NCBI GenBank assembly: GCA_030039655.1
Contig: JASHVC010000460.1
Coordinates: 1-6,032 of the forward strand
Direction of reading: 5' to 3'
DNA length: 6,032 nucleotides
Source of the DNA: Xanthobacteraceae bacterium
GTDB lineage: Bacteria; Pseudomonadota; Alphaproteobacteria; Rhizobiales; Xanthobacteraceae
How positions within the stretch are numbered: position 1 is the first letter of the stretch; every line of letters begins with the position of its first letter. Below the pieces are notes generated by a model, which did no database searches, had not been told where the DNA came from, and saw nothing but the letters and a program-made list of their open reading frames with translations. The position numbers were made by a program, and so were the translations under genes. This document shows, piece by piece, positions 4,696 through 6,032 of this stretch.

Positions 4696-6032
4696 ATGCC
4701 TCCTTCGCAACACACCAACCCGAAATCCGATATCGAGATCGCTCAGGCGGCCAAAATGCGACCGATTCTGGGACTTGCACAGGAGAGGCTCGGCATCGCA
4801 GCCGAGAACCTCGAGCCCTATGGTCACTACAAGGCCAAGGTGTCGATGGACTACATCAAGTCGCTCCAGAACCGGCCGAACGGCAAGCTTGTCTTGGTCA
4901 CTGCAATCACGCCGACGCCGGCCGGCGAAGGCAAGACTACAACTAGCGTCGGACTCGCCGACGCACTCAACTTCATCGGCAAGAAAACCATGGTATGCCT
5001 GCGCGAGCCCTCATTGGGCCCCTGCTTTGGCGTCAAGGGCGGTGCGGCTGGCGGCGGATACGCCCAGGTGGTGCCGATGGAGGAAATCAATCTGCATTTT
5101 ACCGGAGATTTACACGCGATCGGAAGCGCCAACAATCTGCTCGCGGCGCTTATTGACAATCACATCTACTGGGGTAACGCGCTCGGGATTGACGCGCGGC
5201 GTGTCACTTGGCGCAGGGCGATCGATATGAACGAACGCAGCCTACGACACATCGTCTCCTCGCTCGGTGGCGTTGCCAACGGTTTCCCGCGGGAAGATGG
5301 GTTCGACATTACGGTCGCCTCTGAAGTAATGGCGATTTTCTGCCTGGCGCGTAACATCGACGATCTCAAACAGCGCCTCTCCCACATCGTCGTCGGCTAT
5401 ACGCGCGACCGCAAACCGGTGCGTGCCGGTGAGCTCAAAGGGCACGGTCCGATGAGCGCGCTGCTCAAAGACGCGCTGGCGCCTAATTTGGTGCAAACGC
5501 TGGAAGGCACTCCGGCGTTCATCCACGGGGGCCCATTTGCCAACATTGCGCACGGCTGCAATTCCGTCCTTGCGACCACAACTGCGCTAAAGCTCACCGA
5601 TTATGTCGTGACGGAATGCGGCTTTGGGGCTGATCTGGGGGGTGAGAAATTCCTTGACATTAAGTGCCGCAAGACCGGGTTGGCGCCCGATGCAGTCGTA
5701 ATCGTCGCGACCATCCGGGCTCTCAAGATGCACGGCGGCGTGAAGAAAGAAGATCTAAAAACCGAGAACCTCAAAGCGCTCGAAGCCGGCATGGCTAATC
5801 TCCAGCGCCATCTCGAAAACCTGCAGAAGTTCGGCCTAGTGCGGATCGTGTCGATCAATCGTTTCTCCTCCGACAGCGAAGCCGAGATCGCGCTCGTCAA
5901 GGATGCCTGCGCCAAGTTGGGCGTCGTGGCGCTGATGGCCGATCATTGGGCCATGGGGGGCGCCGGCGCCGTCGACGTGGCGCATGCCGTGGTCAAGGCC
6001 GTCGAGAGCGGCAGGAGCCACCTCAAGCTCCT
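4696..6032 (+). CDS. fhs: Formate-tetrahydrofolate ligase (partial, C-terminus off the right edge)
   Basis: The enzyme joins formate to tetrahydrofolate with ATP, giving 10-formyl-tetrahydrofolate in the cytoplasm for one-carbon metabolism. The window holds 445 residues of a family usually about 555-560 long, with no internal stop. The N-terminus has [14 protein letters not shown] (11-24) and the [12 protein letters not shown] block (38-49). The ATP-binding loop [12 protein letters not shown] is at 72-83. The family signature follows at 103-138, with [19 protein letters not shown] (104-122) and [12 protein letters not shown] (127-138). [11 protein letters not shown] at 281-291 and [14 protein letters not shown] at 306-319 are further diagnostic blocks. 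[10 protein letters not shown] (389-398) and the start of the last domain end the visible part. ATG 4696 has a good ribosome binding site. Monofunctional; no folD or fchA is in view. Confidence 0.97.
   Translation, partial: MPPSQHTNPKSDIEIAQAAKMRPILGLAQERLGIAAENLEPYGHYKAKVSMDYIKSLQNRPNGKLVLVTAITPTPAGEGKTTTSVGLADALNFIGKKTMVCLREPSLGPCFGVKGGAAGGGYAQVVPMEEINLHFTGDLHAIGSANNLLAALIDNHIYWGNALGIDARRVTWRRAIDMNERSLRHIVSSLGGVANGFPREDGFDITVASEVMAIFCLARNIDDLKQRLSHIVVGYTRDRKPVRAGELKGHGPMSALLKDALAPNLVQTLEGTPAFIHGGPFANIAHGCNSVLATTTALKLTDYVVTECGFGADLGGEKFLDIKCRKTGLAPDAVVIVATIRALKMHGGVKKEDLKTENLKALEAGMANLQRHLENLQKFGLVRIVSINRFSSDSEAEIALVKDACAKLGVVALMADHWAMGGAGAVDVAHAVVKAVESGRSHLKL

Overview
The window looks like chromosome of an alphaproteobacterium, probably of the rhizobial type. 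The base is the moderately high GC content, the style of the formate-tetrahydrofolate ligase, and an IS110-type fragment resembling those of rhizobia. Genus is inference; no 16S or other marker is present.

Left block (1-3173, read right to left on the minus strand) is one transcription unit. It starts with a sigma70-like promoter (TTGACA, 16 nt, TATATG) and a fluoride riboswitch of the crcB-motif class (about 3039-3138). A leader of about 190 nt follows, then two MutS-like ATPase genes joined by a 4-base ATGA overlap. The first (1239-2852) is complete. The second (1-1242) runs off the left edge after its Walker A motif and the start of its signature region. Neither shows the mismatch-recognition domain of true MutS. 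The riboswitch has a readable expression platform: an intrinsic terminator, a 10-bp antiterminator and a 12-bp anti-antiterminator that competes with the aptamer. The layout predicts that fluoride turns the MutS-like pair on. No fluoride exporter is visible, so a fluoride switch driving a MutS-like pair is the main point of interest.

Middle block (about 3174-4695) is gene-poor and looks decayed. It holds one plausible small hypothetical gene (3603-3815, minus), a fragment of an IS110-family transposase (4114-4272, minus), a very short hydrophobic ORF (4290-4385, minus), and a possible frameshifted tail of a formyltransferase-like gene (4490-4670, plus) just ahead of the last gene. Most other open frames here look like noise.

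Right block (4696-6032, plus) is the first 445 residues of formate-tetrahydrofolate ligase (fhs), which makes 10-formyl-tetrahydrofolate from formate, ATP and tetrahydrofolate. It has a good ribosome binding site, and its C-terminus lies outside the window. It shows no functional link to the fluoride-controlled unit; the two read away from each other across the decayed middle.
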